Shown piece after piece: positions 63,462 through 64,000 of a stretch of DNA of 64,000 nucleotides (within the stretch, counting starts at the first letter, position 1; every line of letters begins with the position of its first letter). The stretch lies in NCBI GenBank assembly GCA_022842185.1, contig JALHQB010000007.1, positions 53,854 to 117,853 on the forward strand. The letters are read 5' to 3'. The translations under genes were made by a program, and so were the position numbers. This DNA is from Acetobacteraceae bacterium (GTDB lineage: Bacteria > Pseudomonadota > Alphaproteobacteria > Acetobacterales > Acetobacteraceae). The notes below the pieces were generated by a model. That model was not told the origin of the DNA, did no database searches, and saw nothing but the letters and a program-made list of their open reading frames with translations.

Positions 63462-63750
63462 CAGTGCAGGGCGCGCAGGCCGAGGCCAGGGCATAGCCCA
63501 GACAGCGAGGCTACCTCTGCGGAGCGCGGCGACGCCGCGATCCGGGAGCGCACGGCGCGACCGCGCCCAGACCATCCGCCGTCACCAATGCGACAGTGCG
63601 GGGCGCGCTGGGCGAGTTCAGGGCATCGCCCAAGCACCGCGGCTACCTCTGCGGATCGCGGCCACGCCGCGATCTGGGAGCGCAAAGCGCGACCGCGCAC
63701 AGACCATCTGCGGCGCCCGGCGCGACAGTGCAGGGCGCGCAGGCCAAGCA
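63462..63750. repeat. 132-bp tandem repeat, two copies plus a partial third
   Basis: Units start at 63462, 63594 and 63726 (CAGTGCAGGGCGCGC and variants), exactly 132 bases apart. Units 1 and 2 share long blocks, for example GCTACCTCTGCGGA and AGCGCGACCGCGC. Unit 2 holds a 9-bp hairpin (63654-63662 with 63666-63674, loop CAC). Unit 3 is cut short after about 25 bases. This lies in the 393-base gap between the exporter ATPase start and the last gene; a recognised coding sequence is not present there. Confidence 0.85.
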
Positions 63751-63784
63751 CGCGCATGCGTGCGCCGGCGCCTGAGGCAAAAAA

Positions 63785-64000
63785 TCATCTCCTCGCTTCG
63801 ATCAGCCGCCCTTGGAACTGGGTGATGCCCATCTCCCACCCCCAGGCGATGGCGGCGGGGCGATCGACGCCCGACAGCACCACCGCATCCGGTTCCGCTG
63901 GAAACGTCGCCCGCAGCGCCTCCGCCGCGGGGGTGCCGAGCGCGGGCAGCGCATCGGACCAGCGCAGCCGCAACCGGCCCATCCCGGCCCGCGCCGGCGG
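63785..64000 (-). CDS. C-terminal fragment of an unidentified protein (5' end outside window)
   Basis: A frame open to the window edge encodes the last 71 residues of a protein, ending PAAIAWGWEMGITQFQGRLIEARR. The pattern AWGWEMGITQFQGR faintly resembles the C-terminus of EAL-type domains, where a similar FQG motif precedes the end. The fragment is too short to claim this. If it is a complete 65-residue protein starting at 63982, it is unrecognised. Confidence 0.4.
   Translation of the reverse strand, partial: PPARAGMGRLRLRWSDALPALGTPAAEALRATFPAEPDAVVLSGVDRPAAIAWGWEMGITQFQGRLIEARR

Noticed and set aside
63462..63750. The 132-bp repeats as a CRISPR array
   Set aside because: Units are adjacent without unique spacers, and no cas gene is present.
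63392..63757. N-terminal extension of the exporter ATPase through the 132-bp repeats
   Set aside because: The ATPase has a normal start at 63391; the extension is Arg/Ala repeat-derived and has no fold signature.

Overview
The window is high-GC DNA with alphaproteobacterial content: a Fur/Mur-type regulator, a MucR-family regulator, an fbc-type bc1 operon, TusA-like and DUF4169 proteins, and several tripartite tricarboxylate transporter (TTT) binding proteins. Together with the large accessory catabolic repertoire this suggests a Roseomonas-like member of the Acetobacteraceae. That assignment is inference from gene content and codon use; no rRNA gene is present. Genes are densely packed, and many neighbours share ATGA, GTGA or TGATG stop/start overlaps.

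Region 1 (1-4390) is the right end of an integrated phage-like element. In order it holds a portal protein (cut by the window edge), a small protein, a prohead protease/major capsid fusion, a gpW-like head-tail joiner, a DUF2190 capsid protein, an AlpA-like excisionase and a tyrosine integrase abutting the 3' end of a tRNA-Ala(CGC). No tail or lysis genes lie between the head module and the integrase. The integrase frame stays open through the tRNA and into host DNA.

Region 2 (4.5-25.4 kb) is mostly core chromosome: yggT, DUF167, folD, two DMT exporters, paiB, an amidase, an OlsB-like acyltransferase overlapping fur, mucR, a TusA-like protein, rimI-tsaB, a TTT receptor, a dienelactone hydrolase, ridA, the bc1 operon petABC, hemF, an IorAB-type molybdenum hydroxylase, ycgN, a DapA-family lyase and a cupin.

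Region 3 (25.4-40.8 kb) holds a SprT-like metalloprotease, a quinone-reductase-like enzyme and a lipoprotein esterase. It then has an iron-type ABC importer with two tandem paralogous binding proteins, a P460-like cytochrome, and a glpK / Na-Pi symporter / SelA-fold PLP enzyme / AtuA / small AtuA-like run.

Region 4 (40.8-55.7 kb) is a catabolic island. One strand carries a five-gene sugar or sugar-acid pathway: Gfo/Idh dehydrogenase, TIM-barrel isomerase, enolase-superfamily dehydratase and two SMP-30 lactonases, one exported. A complete tctCBA transporter follows, then an Fe-alcohol dehydrogenase, an orphan TTT receptor, a 2-hydroxyacid dehydrogenase, a DUF2585 protein, a BenE-type transporter and an XRE regulator.

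Region 5 (55.8-64 kb) carries a SYLF protein, a histidine phosphatase, a secreted TPR protein divergent from an AraC-TPR regulator, two GNATs, an ABC-2 exporter, a 132-bp tandem repeat, and the C-terminus of a protein cut by the window edge.

Two families of dispersed palindromic elements sit at operon ends and look like recurrent terminators. No CRISPR array or intact insertion sequence is seen.
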